A stretch of 64,000 nt of DNA from Chitinophaga hostae (GTDB lineage: Bacteria > Bacteroidota > Bacteroidia > Chitinophagales > Chitinophagaceae), in the NCBI RefSeq assembly GCF_018224885.1, contig NZ_JAGTXB010000011.1, positions 124,001 to 188,000 of the forward strand, in the 5' to 3' direction. Of the stretch, positions 26,865 to 35,386 are shown piece by piece. A program made the position numbers and the translations under genes. Position 1 is the stretch's first letter. Each line of letters starts with the position of its first letter. The notes below the pieces were generated by a model. It was not told the origin of the DNA, ran no database searches, and saw only the letters and a program-made list of their open reading frames with translations.

Positions 26865-27578
26865 TCATCCTTTTGTTTTCAGCGTATGCCATTCATGTTC
26901 CACCCGGGTCATGAGTAACGCATTGTCAAATTGTACGGAGCCGACAGGGAACAACGAAGTATTTTCAAAGAAACTGGAATGCACCTGCGTCATGCGCAGG
27001 GGGCTCACTTCCCATTTATAGGTTTCCAGGCGCAGGCCATCCAGCGTATGCTGCTTATTGGGAGAATATCCGTTTGCACCACGGGCAAAAAAGTCGGACG
27101 CATTATCGAGGGTTTCAAATACAGAGTCCCGGGGAAATTCGTTAGTAACACCTGCATCTATGGAGATGCGCGTATCATCTGAACTGGTAAAATCAACATG
27201 ATAATGCCCGTTTTCTTCTTTTACATTAAACCGTGCGAGATGATGTTTACCAGGAAAGAAGCGACCACCCGCAAACACATTCCACCTGGAGGAGGTATCG
27301 CGCCGTGGAATATACACACCTTCTTTGGTGACGCCGTCTTCCTCCCATTCTACCGCGATGCGGTGCGCCCCGTTTTCGGACGACAGCCCTATAAAGTCGG
27401 GTAAGCCTTTCGGCTTGATATGTTTTAGCCGGATCAGGCAAATACCCGCAATAGCCTTTCCCTTATAGAGCTTCGGCCGGAAAGTATCTGGCAGTAAGGG
27501 TTGTATCGCAGAAGGTGTCACTGTAAAATTGACTAGAATACGGCGGTCTATATAACCATGAATAGTGGGTAACTGCAT
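26865..27578 (-). CDS. DUF2071 (YqjF-like) protein
   Basis: A 237-residue cytosolic protein of the DUF2071/YqjF family, which is related in fold to acetoacetate decarboxylase. Visible family parts are RRILVNFTVTPSAIQPLLPD near the N-terminus and the RRDTSSRWNVFAGGRFFPG centre. Start is ATG 27578; an extension upstream would need TTG. It is divergent from the tetR gene with about 120 bp between starts, so the 10-bp inverted repeat at 27637-27669 may control it as well. Function unknown. Confidence 0.82.
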   Translation of the reverse strand: MQLPTIHGYIDRRILVNFTVTPSAIQPLLPDTFRPKLYKGKAIAGICLIRLKHIKPKGLPDFIGLSSENGAHRIAVEWEEDGVTKEGVYIPRRDTSSRWNVFAGGRFFPGKHHLARFNVKEENGHYHVDFTSSDDTRISIDAGVTNEFPRDSVFETLDNASDFFARGANGYSPNKQHTLDGLRLETYKWEVSPLRMTQVHSSFFENTSLFPVGSVQFDNALLMTRVEHEWHTLKTKG

Positions 27579-27636
27579 ATAGGGAGTATTGACCTGCAAG
27601 GTACAGCTTTATCTCCCTACCGGCTTCAAAATTAAA

Positions 27637-27669
27637 AATTGAACAATTGTTTTGAAAAGTTGTTCAATT
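27637..27669. promoter_or_regulatory. Operator 1 (putative TetR site) upstream of tetR
   Basis: A perfect 10-bp inverted repeat, AATTGAACAA (27637-27646) and TTGTTCAATT (27660-27669). Within it, the 23-mer 27646-27668 recurs exactly, in reverse orientation, at 28341-28363. A nested TTGAA-N6-TTCAA lies at 27652-27667. It overlaps the -33 position of the tetR promoter, fitting autorepression. Confidence 0.75.
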
Positions 27670-27680
27670 TTGTATCTTTG
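27651..27680 (+). promoter_or_regulatory. Promoter of tetR
   Basis: TTTG at 27651-27654, 18-nt spacer, TATCTTTG at 27673-27680 (perfect TAnnTTTG). The start codon is 19 nt after the -7 box. The operator covers the -33 element and most of the spacer. Confidence 0.55.
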
Positions 27681-27698
27681 TCAAATAATGAACTGATT

Positions 27699-28319
27699 AT
27701 GCCTTTAAGTGAAAAGAAAGTAAAGATGGATGATTCTACAGAAGAACGGATTAAAGCGGCGGCCAGGATCGTGTTTACCAAGAAGGGATACCAGGCCACC
27801 AAAGTGCGGGACATCGCGGCAGAAGCGGATATTAACCTTTCGCTGGTCAACTACTACTTCCGCAGCAAAGAGAAATTATTCCAGTTTGTAATGGCGGAGG
27901 TAGTGGAGAAGCTGATCACCACCGTGGTGCTGGTATTAAATAATGAACAGCTATCGGTGCAGCAGAAAGTAGAACAGGTAGTAGATCATTATATCAACCT
28001 GCTACTGAGCAATCCCGATTTCCCGCTTTTCATGGTCAATGAAATATTTGCGGGCAGTGATGAACTGTCGAAAGACAACCGGAAAAACGCCATTTTCCAG
28101 TCGCACTTTTTCCAGCAGCTCCACGCCCTGCACCAGGAAGGCAAACTATCCGTAACGCCTATCCAGCTGATGATGAACATGATTGGTTTTGTGGTAATGC
28201 CTTTCCTGGCCCGGCCCTTACTGGAAAGGAATAAGGTGGTAAAGCCGAGTGAATTTAAAGCGCTGATGGAAGAAAGACGGAAGCTGATCCCCGTCTGGAT
28301 AAAAGGTATGCTGAAATAA
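27699..28319 (+). CDS. TetR-family transcriptional repressor
   Basis: A 206-residue TetR regulator. The helix-turn-helix is at about residues 13-58: ERIKAAARIVFTKKGYQATK then VRDIAAEADINLSLVNYYFR with SKEKLF following, the classic TetR signature. The C-terminal ligand domain is alpha-helical and diverse. I chose ATG 27699 because it sits just after the promoter and operator; the open frame extends upstream but through the operator. It precedes a five-gene-plus exporter operon and the same operator occurs before both, so it most likely represses itself and the exporter, as YbiH/CecR does for ybhGFSR in E. coli. The inducer is unknown. Confidence 0.9.
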   Translation: MPLSEKKVKMDDSTEERIKAAARIVFTKKGYQATKVRDIAAEADINLSLVNYYFRSKEKLFQFVMAEVVEKLITTVVLVLNNEQLSVQQKVEQVVDHYINLLLSNPDFPLFMVNEIFAGSDELSKDNRKNAIFQSHFFQQLHALHQEGKLSVTPIQLMMNMIGFVVMPFLARPLLERNKVVKPSEFKALMEERRKLIPVWIKGMLK

Positions 28320-28340
28320 CCGGATTTTTTTTGCCCGGAA

Positions 28341-28363
28341 ATTGAACAACTTTTCAAAACAAT
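28341..28363. promoter_or_regulatory. Operator 2 (putative TetR site) upstream of the exporter operon
   Basis: The 23-nt sequence is the exact reverse complement of 27646-27668 and includes TTGAA-N6-TTCAA (28342-28357). It ends 22 nt before the TolC-family start codon. No clear -7 box is visible between it and the gene. Confidence 0.75.
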
Positions 28364-28385
28364 CATTCAAACTGAATATTGCATC

Positions 28386-29657
28386 ATGAACTTATTCAAA
28401 GCAATGTGTTGCTGTTTATTATTCGGTGCGTTATCCGGAAAGGCACAAGACCAGGCACTCACCATTGATGAGTGTTTCAGGCTGGCACGGCAGAATTATC
28501 CGCTGATTAAACAACACGATCTGATTGTGCGCAGCAGCAGGTATTCCGTGGAAAATGCGGGAAAGCTTTATCTCCCGCAGCTGAACATTAGCGGACAAGC
28601 CAGCTACCAGTCGCAGACCATCGACTTCGGCGATGTATTGCCGGCGCTGCCCGGGCTTCATCCGCCTGAGCTCAGCAAAGATCAATACAAGATCCAGGCA
28701 GAGATTTCCCAACAGCTGTATGACGGCGGTGTAATGAAATACCAGAAAGAAAGCAGCCGGGCGAATGAAGCCATTCAGCAGCAGCAACTGGAAGTAAATC
28801 TTTATGCGATCAAAGACCGCATCACCCAGCTCTACTTTGCTATTTTGCTGATGGAAGCACAGCTGCAACAAAATCAGCTGAGGAAAACAGACCTGCAAAG
28901 CGCAGCCGATAAAGCCCGGGCAGCCCTTGTCAACGGCGTTGCTTATCGCAGTAATGTAGATGAACTGAAAGCAGAGATCGTGAACACCGAAATGGCCGCC
29001 ACAGAATTTAGTGCTAACCGTAAAGCCTATATGAAAATGCTGTCGGTATTTATCAATCAGCCGCTGGACGACAACACCGTTCTTACCTACCCCGCCCCCG
29101 TGGCGCCGCAACAAGGTATTAACCGGCCCGAGATCTCTTACTATGATATACAAAAGCAGGCTTTTGATGTACAGGAGAAACAGCTGAAATCTAATTACCT
29201 GCCAAAGCTGAACGCTTTCCTGCAGGGCGCTTATGGCCGCCCTACCCTGAATATTGTTGAAAATAAATTTGGTCCCTGGTGGATGGGCGGCGTGCGGTTA
29301 AACTGGTCGCTCGGCAGTTTATATTCACTGAAAAATCACCGGCAGTTGCTCGACATCAACCGCCGCCAACTGGATATCAGCAAAGAAACATTTCTCTTTA
29401 ACACCAACCTGAATTTACGGCAGCAAAACCAGGACATAGAAAAGTATGCGGCGTTGATCAACCAGGACGACGATGCCATTACCCTCCGCTCGTCCGTTAG
29501 AAAATCCGCACAGGCGCAGCTGGATAACGGGGTGATCACTGTGCACGAATACATCGCGCAACTCAACGCGGAAAACCTCGCCAAACAATCCCGCATACTG
29601 CATAGTATACAATTATTACAGGCTCAATACAATTATAAAAACACTTCCGGCAACTGA
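28386..29657 (+). CDS. TolC-family outer-membrane channel protein
   Basis: A 423-residue TolC-family protein with a cleavable signal peptide (residues 1-20, ending SGKAQ) and no lipobox. Two repeated helical halves are seen, each starting with the conserved pattern, e.g. LTIDECFRLARQNYPLIKQH, followed by long A/Q/L-rich coiled coils. It supplies the outer-membrane exit for the ABC exporter encoded next. It is first in the operon and lies just behind operator 2. HlyD-type adaptor gene follows after 13 bp. Confidence 0.9.
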   Translation: MNLFKAMCCCLLFGALSGKAQDQALTIDECFRLARQNYPLIKQHDLIVRSSRYSVENAGKLYLPQLNISGQASYQSQTIDFGDVLPALPGLHPPELSKDQYKIQAEISQQLYDGGVMKYQKESSRANEAIQQQQLEVNLYAIKDRITQLYFAILLMEAQLQQNQLRKTDLQSAADKARAALVNGVAYRSNVDELKAEIVNTEMAATEFSANRKAYMKMLSVFINQPLDDNTVLTYPAPVAPQQGINRPEISYYDIQKQAFDVQEKQLKSNYLPKLNAFLQGAYGRPTLNIVENKFGPWWMGGVRLNWSLGSLYSLKNHRQLLDINRRQLDISKETFLFNTNLNLRQQNQDIEKYAALINQDDDAITLRSSVRKSAQAQLDNGVITVHEYIAQLNAENLAKQSRILHSIQLLQAQYNYKNTSGN

Positions 29658-29670
29658 TCAATTATTGCAT

Positions 29671-30621
29671 ATGAAATACAACATAATAATAGGAATCGCC
29701 ACCGTGATGTTGATGAATGCCTGTGGAAACGGCGCCCCCGGCTATGATGCCTCCGGAAATTTTGAAGCAGATGAAGTAATGGTATCCGCCCAGCAAAATG
29801 GCCAGATCCTGGACTTCTCTGTCCAGGAAGGCGACCGGCTCACGGCAGGGCAAACCGTGGGACAAATTGATGTCACCATACCTACCCTTCAAAGGGAACA
29901 GGTACAGGCTTCCATCAATGCACTGAAAGATAAAACCCACGACCCGCTGCCGCAAACAGAACTGGTGAAACGGCAGCTGCTCGTACAGGAAGCCCAGTTG
30001 CAACAGCAGTACCGGGAAAGGAAGCGTACCGAAAACCTGGTAAAAAGCGACGCTGCCACACAGAAACAGCTCGATGATATCAACGCACTGATTGACCAAT
30101 TGGAGCGACAGATCAGCGTAACGCGGCAACAGATAAAACTGAACAATGCCAATACCTCCACGCAAAACCGGACTATTCTCAGCGAAAAAGCACCGCTTGA
30201 AAAATCGCTGGCCCAGTATGCAGAACAGATCCGTAAAGGGCAAATCATCAACCCCGTGAATGGTGTGGTGTTATCCAGGTATGCGCTGAAAGGAGAAATG
30301 GCCGCTACCGGCAAGCCCCTGTACAAGATTGCCAACATCGACACCCTGTACCTCAAAGCCTATATTACGGGCGATAAACTCCCGGGTATTAAACTGGGGC
30401 AAACCGTAACGGCGCGTATTGACCAGGGAGAAAAAAATTATAAATCGTACCCGGGCACCATTACCTGGATATCGGATAAATCTGAATTTACGCCTAAAAC
30501 GATTCAAACAAAAAACGAACGGGCCAACCTGGTATATGCTGTTAAAGTAAGGGTAAAGAATGATGGGTATCTGAAAATAGGCATGTATGGAGAAATGCTG
30601 ATCAACAATCAAAACAAATGA
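29671..30621 (+). CDS. HlyD/YbhG-type membrane fusion lipoprotein
   Basis: A 316-residue periplasmic adaptor. The N-terminus has a lipobox (MNAC, Cys18). The biotinyl-lipoyl half motifs are QNGQILDFSVQEGDRLTAGQ and INPVNGVVLSRYALKGEMAA, split by a long coiled-coil hairpin (about 70-175). The C-terminal beta-barrel runs to residue 316. It would bridge the ABC permeases to the TolC protein. I chose ATG 29671 over a TTG 6 nt upstream. The stop overlaps the first ATPase start (ATGA), so they are coupled. Confidence 0.9.
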   Translation: MKYNIIIGIATVMLMNACGNGAPGYDASGNFEADEVMVSAQQNGQILDFSVQEGDRLTAGQTVGQIDVTIPTLQREQVQASINALKDKTHDPLPQTELVKRQLLVQEAQLQQQYRERKRTENLVKSDAATQKQLDDINALIDQLERQISVTRQQIKLNNANTSTQNRTILSEKAPLEKSLAQYAEQIRKGQIINPVNGVVLSRYALKGEMAATGKPLYKIANIDTLYLKAYITGDKLPGIKLGQTVTARIDQGEKNYKSYPGTITWISDKSEFTPKTIQTKNERANLVYAVKVRVKNDGYLKIGMYGEMLINNQNK

Positions 30622-31532
30622 GCGCAGTAGTTCTTGATCATATCACAAAAACGTACGACGACGGAAAAGTCGTTGCGGTAGATGATGTATCGCTGCAGGT
30701 AGCCGAAGGGGAACTGTTTGGACTGATTGGGCCCGATGGTGCTGGTAAAACATCCCTGTTCCGCATACTCACTACCTTATTGCTGCCCGACAAAGGCAGC
30801 GCCACCGTGAGGGGATATGACTGTGTGAAAGACTTCAAAGCCATCCGCAGCAGGATAGGCTACATGCCGGGGAAATTCTCCCTGTACCAGGACCTGACGG
30901 TAAAAGAAAATCTTGATTTTTTTGCCACCCTTTTTGGCAGCAGCATTGAAGAAAATTATGACCTGATCAGGGATATATACGAACAGATCAAACCCTTTAA
31001 TGACCGGCGCGCAGGGAAATTGTCCGGCGGGATGAAACAAAAACTGGCGCTTTGTTGTGCGCTGATCCACAAACCAGAGGTGCTGTTCCTTGATGAACCC
31101 ACCACCGGCGTGGATGTGGTATCGCGCAAAGAGTTCTGGGCTATGCTGAAAAGCCTGAAGCAACAGGGCATTACCATCGTGGTATCTACCCCTTACATGG
31201 ACGAGGCCATGCGCTGTGAAAGGATAGCGCTGATACAGGGCGGCAAAATCATGTCGGTGGATACGCCGGATAATATCATCGCGCAGTTCCCGGTAACACT
31301 GTATGCCATCAAGGCCGACGACATTTACCGGTTGCTGACAGCATTGAGAAATGAGCCGGCAATAGACAGCAGCTATGCCTTTGGTGAATACATACATATT
31401 ACGCTGCGCAATGGCAGTGATATTGACACATTGCGGCAGCAAATGGAAGAGAAGGGACATGCCCATGTAGCAGCAAAAGCAATACGGCCGGGCATTGAAG
31501 ATAGTTTCATCCGGCTGATGAACCAGGCTTAA
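30618..31532 (+). CDS. ABC transporter ATPase 1 (YbhF N-half-like)
   Basis: A 304-residue ABC ATPase. Walker A reads GPDGAGKTS, with Asp where Asn/Ser is usual, signature LSGGMKQKL, Walker B VLFLDEPTTGVD and a switch region STPYMDEAMRC, where the H-loop His is not obvious. The C-terminal 80 residues form the extra regulatory segment of drug-type (DrrA-like) ATPases. In E. coli the related YbhF is one fused double ATPase; here the two halves are separate genes 12 bp apart. It would energise the two permeases downstream. Confidence 0.92.
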   Translation: MSAVVLDHITKTYDDGKVVAVDDVSLQVAEGELFGLIGPDGAGKTSLFRILTTLLLPDKGSATVRGYDCVKDFKAIRSRIGYMPGKFSLYQDLTVKENLDFFATLFGSSIEENYDLIRDIYEQIKPFNDRRAGKLSGGMKQKLALCCALIHKPEVLFLDEPTTGVDVVSRKEFWAMLKSLKQQGITIVVSTPYMDEAMRCERIALIQGGKIMSVDTPDNIIAQFPVTLYAIKADDIYRLLTALRNEPAIDSSYAFGEYIHITLRNGSDIDTLRQQMEEKGHAHVAAKAIRPGIEDSFIRLMNQA

Positions 31533-31544
31533 ATCATATCGTTT

Positions 31545-32288
31545 ATGGAAGAAAAAGTGATTGTATGCAGGGAGCTGACCAAGCGTTTTGGTGATTTTTA
31601 TGCAGTCAATAAAATTTCCTTTGATGTAAACAAGGGAGAAATATTTGGTTTCCTGGGGGCTAACGGCGCCGGCAAAACGACGGCGATGCGGATCTTGTGC
31701 GGCCTCTCCCACCCTACTTCCGGGGAGGCTACAGTAGCAGGTTTCAATGTATACAAACAAACAGAAGCCATCAAAAAAAATATTGGTTACATGAGTCAGA
31801 AATTTTCGCTCTATGAAAACCTGACCATACTGGAGAACATCGAATTTTTCGGTGGCGTATATGGCGTGCCTGCTGCCGAAATAAAAGAACGGAGTGATAA
31901 CCTGGTGCGGAAGCTGGGATTAACGGCAGAAGCGAAAAAACTCGTTGGCGCGTTGCCGTTAGGATGGAAACAGAAACTGGCATTTTCGGTGGCCATTTTT
32001 CATCAGCCCAGGATCGTGTTCCTCGATGAACCGACGGGCGGTGTGGATCCCGTTACCCGCCGGCAGTTCTGGGATATGATTTATGAAGCAGCCGCCTCGG
32101 GCATCACCATTTTTGTAACCACTCATTATATGGACGAAGCGGAATATTGTAACCGTATTACCATTATGGTGGATGGCAAAGTGGAAGCGCTGGACTCGCC
32201 TGCCAATCTGAAGGCCCGGTTCGATGCGGACAATATGGATGAAGTTTTTTACCGGCTGGCGCGGGGCGCTAAAAGGTCGGGCGACTAA
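31545..32288 (+). CDS. ABC transporter ATPase 2 (YbhF C-half-like)
   Basis: A 247-residue ABC ATPase with Walker A GANGAGKTT, Walker B IVFLDEPTGGVD and switch His in VTTHYMDEAEY. The signature motif is degenerate: LPLGWKQKL in place of LSGGxxQ. Together with ATPase 1, whose H-loop is altered, this suggests an asymmetric heterodimer with one full catalytic site. It is 9 bp ahead of the first permease and clearly part of the same operon. Confidence 0.92.
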   Translation: MEEKVIVCRELTKRFGDFYAVNKISFDVNKGEIFGFLGANGAGKTTAMRILCGLSHPTSGEATVAGFNVYKQTEAIKKNIGYMSQKFSLYENLTILENIEFFGGVYGVPAAEIKERSDNLVRKLGLTAEAKKLVGALPLGWKQKLAFSVAIFHQPRIVFLDEPTGGVDPVTRRQFWDMIYEAAASGITIFVTTHYMDEAEYCNRITIMVDGKVEALDSPANLKARFDADNMDEVFYRLARGAKRSGD

Positions 32289-32297
32289 AATATTTTT

Positions 32298-33404
32298 ATG
32301 AAACAGTTCCTTGCATTTATCAGGAAAGAGTTTTTCCATGTATTCCGCGACAGACGGACCCTGCTCATTATGTTTGGCCTGCCGGTAGCACAAATTGTGC
32401 TGTTTGGTTTTGCGCTGACCAGTGAAGTAAAGGACATTACACTTACTGTTATTGATCAATCGGGAGATGTAAATACACAGCAGCTGATCAGTAAAATAAA
32501 GTCATCTTCTTATTTTGTCGTGAATGAATCGACCCGGGATTACAACAGGATTGCGGATGACTTTAAAAAAGGCAGGGCAAAATGCGCGCTGATTTTTCCG
32601 GCCCGCTTTGGCGATGACCTGCAACATGGCGGCAAGGTACAGTTACAGATCATCACAGATGGTTCCGACCCCAATACCGCCAAAACGGTGGTGAACTATA
32701 TCACTGCCATCACCACGGCTTATCAGCAGCAGGTAAGTCCCTCGCAGCGGCTGCCATTTGTTATCATACCGGAAACAAGGATGTTATATAATGAGGAAGG
32801 TAATGGCTCCCTGAATTTTATTCCCGGCGTAATGGCGCTGGTGCTGATGATTGTGTGTACCGCCCTCACCTCGGTATCGGTGGTGCGGGAAAAGGAGTTG
32901 GGCACGATGGAAATCCTGCTGGTATCTCCTTTTAAGCCATTGATGGTGCTGATTGCCAAAGCCATTCCCTACCTGATATTATCGCTGGCAAACTTTATCC
33001 TCATATTGGTGCTGGCAGTATTTGTGCTGGATGTGGCCATAAAAGGGAGTATTATTTTGTTGTTCCTGGAAAGCATGTTGTTCATCATTACCTGCTTATC
33101 ACTGGGGCTGCTGATTTCCAATACCACCAACTCACAGCAAACTGCGTTGCTGTTGTCGATGATGGGGATGATGATTCCTACTATGATCTTTACCGGGTTT
33201 ATGTTCCCGCTGGAAAACATGCCGAAGGTATTCCAGGTCATTTCCAACCTGATCCCCTCCCGCTGGTATTTCCTGATTGTAAAGGCCGTGATGCTGAAGG
33301 GGCTTGGGTTTAGCTATGTTTGGAAAGAAACGCTGGTAATGCTGGGCATGACGGTGGCTGCCCTCACCATTGCCCTCAAAAACTTTAAAACCCGGTTATC
33401 ATGA
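32298..33404 (+). CDS. ABC-2 type permease 1 (YbhS/YbhR-like)
   Basis: A 368-residue ABC-2 permease. The N-terminus FIRKEFFHVFRDRRTLLIMF leads into the first helix, then an extracytoplasmic domain (about 45-170) and five helices with the conserved VVREKELGTMEILLVSPFKP coupling segment and IFTGFMFPLENMP. It pairs with the next permease to form the exporter pore. The stop overlaps the next start by 4 bp (ATGA). Confidence 0.93.
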   Translation: MKQFLAFIRKEFFHVFRDRRTLLIMFGLPVAQIVLFGFALTSEVKDITLTVIDQSGDVNTQQLISKIKSSSYFVVNESTRDYNRIADDFKKGRAKCALIFPARFGDDLQHGGKVQLQIITDGSDPNTAKTVVNYITAITTAYQQQVSPSQRLPFVIIPETRMLYNEEGNGSLNFIPGVMALVLMIVCTALTSVSVVREKELGTMEILLVSPFKPLMVLIAKAIPYLILSLANFILILVLAVFVLDVAIKGSIILLFLESMLFIITCLSLGLLISNTTNSQQTALLLSMMGMMIPTMIFTGFMFPLENMPKVFQVISNLIPSRWYFLIVKAVMLKGLGFSYVWKETLVMLGMTVAALTIALKNFKTRLS

Positions 33405-34513
33405 AAGTGTTACGATATCTTCTGAAAAAGGAGTTCAGGCAGATCTTCCGGGATAAAACGATCCTGGCCATGATGTTTGCCATGCCCACGATACAGCTGA
33501 TCATTCTCCCGCTGGCGATGAATTTCGACGTGAAGCATGTAAAACTGGCCGTGGTCGACAATGATCATAGTTCCTATTCCCGGCAGCTGATCAACAAAAT
33601 TGGGGCTTCCGGCTATTTTAAAACGGTGGCGGCAGCACCTTCATTCCGGACCGCATTAACCTATATTGAAAAAGAGCAGGCCGACCTGGTACTGGAAATA
33701 CCGATGGGTTTTGAAAGGAACCTGGTAAGAGAGGGCGAGCAAAAACTGGGTATCTCGGTAGATGCCATCAACGGCACCAAAGCCGCCATTGGCGGCAGTT
33801 ACCTGCAAGCCGTGGTCATCGACTTTAATAAACAGCTCCCCATTAATACCGCTAATGCCGCTCCTCCTTCCGGGTTGATTAACATTACCTGGTCCAACTG
33901 GTTTAACCCGCTGGCAGAATACCGTTTTTATGTGGTGCCGGCAGTGCTGGTGCTGCTGCTCACGCTGATCGGCGGTTTTATGTCGGCCCTCAATATTGTA
34001 AGGGAAAAGGAAGTGGGTACCATAGAGCAGATCAATGTAACCCCTATTCAGAAATGGGAGTTTATCCTTGGTAAGCTGATCCCCTTCTGGGTGATGGGCA
34101 TGATCGTGTTTACGCTGGGACTGGCGGTGGCCTGGGGGATATATGGGATCTGGCCGGTGGGCAGTTTTATCACGTTGTATGTATTCGCCGCGGTGTACCT
34201 GGTAGCGTTGCTTGGTTTTGGCCTGCTGATATCTACCTATACCAACAGCCAGTTGCAGGCTATGTTTGTGGCGTTCTTTTTTGTCATGATCTTTATGCTG
34301 ATGAGCGGCCTGTTTACGTCGGTCGATAGTATGCCGCCCTGGGCAAAGGTGATCGCCAATTTAACGCCGGTGACTCATTTTATCAAGGTGATAAGGATGA
34401 TTGTATTAAAAGGCAGCGGCTTTGCGGACGTGTATCCGGAGCTTTTATACCTCGCCATATTTGCTGTGGTGCTGAATGGCTGGGCTATTTTCAATTACCG
34501 GAAAACCAGTTAA
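33401..34513 (+). CDS. ABC-2 type permease 2 (YbhR/YbhS-like)
   Basis: A 370-residue ABC-2 permease, similar in layout to the gene before it: LKKEFRQIFRDKTILAMMF at the start, a periplasmic domain, then helices with NIVREKEVGTIEQINVTPIQ and LMSGLFTSVDSMPPWAKVI. The two form a heterodimer by analogy with YbhR/YbhS. It is the last gene of the TetR-controlled operon; no clear terminator is seen after it. Confidence 0.93.
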   Translation: MKVLRYLLKKEFRQIFRDKTILAMMFAMPTIQLIILPLAMNFDVKHVKLAVVDNDHSSYSRQLINKIGASGYFKTVAAAPSFRTALTYIEKEQADLVLEIPMGFERNLVREGEQKLGISVDAINGTKAAIGGSYLQAVVIDFNKQLPINTANAAPPSGLINITWSNWFNPLAEYRFYVVPAVLVLLLTLIGGFMSALNIVREKEVGTIEQINVTPIQKWEFILGKLIPFWVMGMIVFTLGLAVAWGIYGIWPVGSFITLYVFAAVYLVALLGFGLLISTYTNSQLQAMFVAFFFVMIFMLMSGLFTSVDSMPPWAKVIANLTPVTHFIKVIRMIVLKGSGFADVYPELLYLAIFAVVLNGWAIFNYRKTS

Positions 34514-34567
34514 TACTACTTTTCTTTTCTTGTGCTGAAATAAATAAGGCCAACTTAATCTTTTCAC

Positions 34568-34593
34568 TATCTTCGTCTACGAAACTATTCGTA
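34568..34593 (+). promoter_or_regulatory. Candidate promoter/operator of the small lipoprotein gene
   Basis: TATCTTCG at 34568-34575 resembles the -7 box with one change. It is followed by a small inverted repeat TACGAA-N4-TTCGTA (34578-34593), which would lie at the start of the transcript. Confidence 0.3.
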
Positions 34594-34621
34594 AAAAACA
34601 TTTATCAATCAATCCAGTGCA

Positions 34622-35065
34622 ATGAAGAAAGCCTTTTTGTTAGTACCCTTGTCTCTCTACTGCTGCCTGATGGCCTGTTCCAGCCAGCCCACCAATGTTC
34701 ATATAGGCGGCGGGGTTAGTGCCTTTATAAAAGATAGTGCTGATTTTAACAGCGTGTTTAAAAATGACCTGCTGATCTGCAACTTTAATTTTGATGGGGT
34801 GAATAATTCGGACGAGAAAATAGACACCACCCTTATTATAGATGCGCATGAAACGGAATTTTCAAAGGTGATGAAGCATACTAAAAAGGAAGAGCTTCAT
34901 GTGGCGATTATTGCTAACCCGGTGTATACCGACAGCATAAAACTCAAAGGGCTGTCTGATAAACTGGTTGCCTATTTACAGAAAGACCCTTTATTTGGCG
35001 GCTTCAAAAAATACACGATAAATATTGCGCCGGACGGAAGCCGTCTTTCCGTATATACTTACTAA
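34622..35065 (+). CDS. Small lipoprotein of unknown function
   Basis: A 147-residue protein with a lipoprotein signal (LMAC, Cys19). The mature part is a compact mixed alpha/beta sequence with no motif I recognise. It is a single-gene transcript: its own candidate promoter precedes it and a strong intrinsic terminator follows. An envelope location is well supported; function is not. Confidence 0.8.
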   Translation: MKKAFLLVPLSLYCCLMACSSQPTNVHIGGGVSAFIKDSADFNSVFKNDLLICNFNFDGVNNSDEKIDTTLIIDAHETEFSKVMKHTKKEELHVAIIANPVYTDSIKLKGLSDKLVAYLQKDPLFGGFKKYTINIAPDGSRLSVYTY

Positions 35066-35095
35066 TTAATTTTTATATAAAGCTATCTAATGACA

Positions 35096-35129
35096 GCGGC
35101 GGCGGTAACTCCGCCGCCGTCGTTTTTTT
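35096..35129 (+). terminator. Rho-independent terminator
   Basis: GC-rich stem (35096-35105 with 35111-35119, GCGGCGG against CCGCCGC), loop TAACT, then a seven-T run. It ends the lipoprotein transcript. Confidence 0.9.
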
Positions 35130-35319
35130 GCCTTCTCCTCCCCTGCAACGGTTGCCCGGCGGCCATGCAGCCGGCATCGCCAAAAATAAATTACCTGCCA
35201 ACTATTATCCGGAAAAATTACATAATACTGACTATCAGCAAAATACATAGTAAAATACACTCAAACGCTTTCCCCTCCTACTTCTTCACTACTATTTGAC
35301 GGGTATCCTTAGAAAAAAT

Positions 35320-35352
35320 ATTGAAATAAAATAGATTTTATGAATAAATTTG
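35320..35352 (+). promoter_or_regulatory. Promoter of the leuC-leuD-cimA-leuB operon
   Basis: ATTG at 35320-35323 (one change from TTTG), a 21-nt spacer and a perfect -7 box TAAATTTG at 35345-35352. This is the best promoter match in the window. The start codon is 34 nt downstream. Confidence 0.6.
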
Positions 35353-35386
35353 AACAATCAAGTAGCTACTTTTAAAATTTTGAAAA

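Larger units (their letters stand above)
35066..35386. other. Intergenic region with terminator and leu operon promoter
   Basis: Holds the strong terminator of the lipoprotein gene (35096-35129) and the promoter of the leucine/citramalate operon (35320-35352). Short open frames here lie across these signals and have no family match, so no gene is called. Confidence 0.5.

Noticed and set aside
28431..29153. 240-codon minus-strand open frame
   Set aside because: Antisense to the TolC-family gene and without recognisable motifs.
30777..31760. 327-codon minus-strand open frame
   Set aside because: Entirely antisense to the two ABC ATPase genes, which have full Walker motifs; its translation is cysteine-, histidine- and aromatic-rich with no family match.
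35090..35299. 69-codon frame after the lipoprotein gene
   Set aside because: It begins inside the strong terminator hairpin and has no homology signal.
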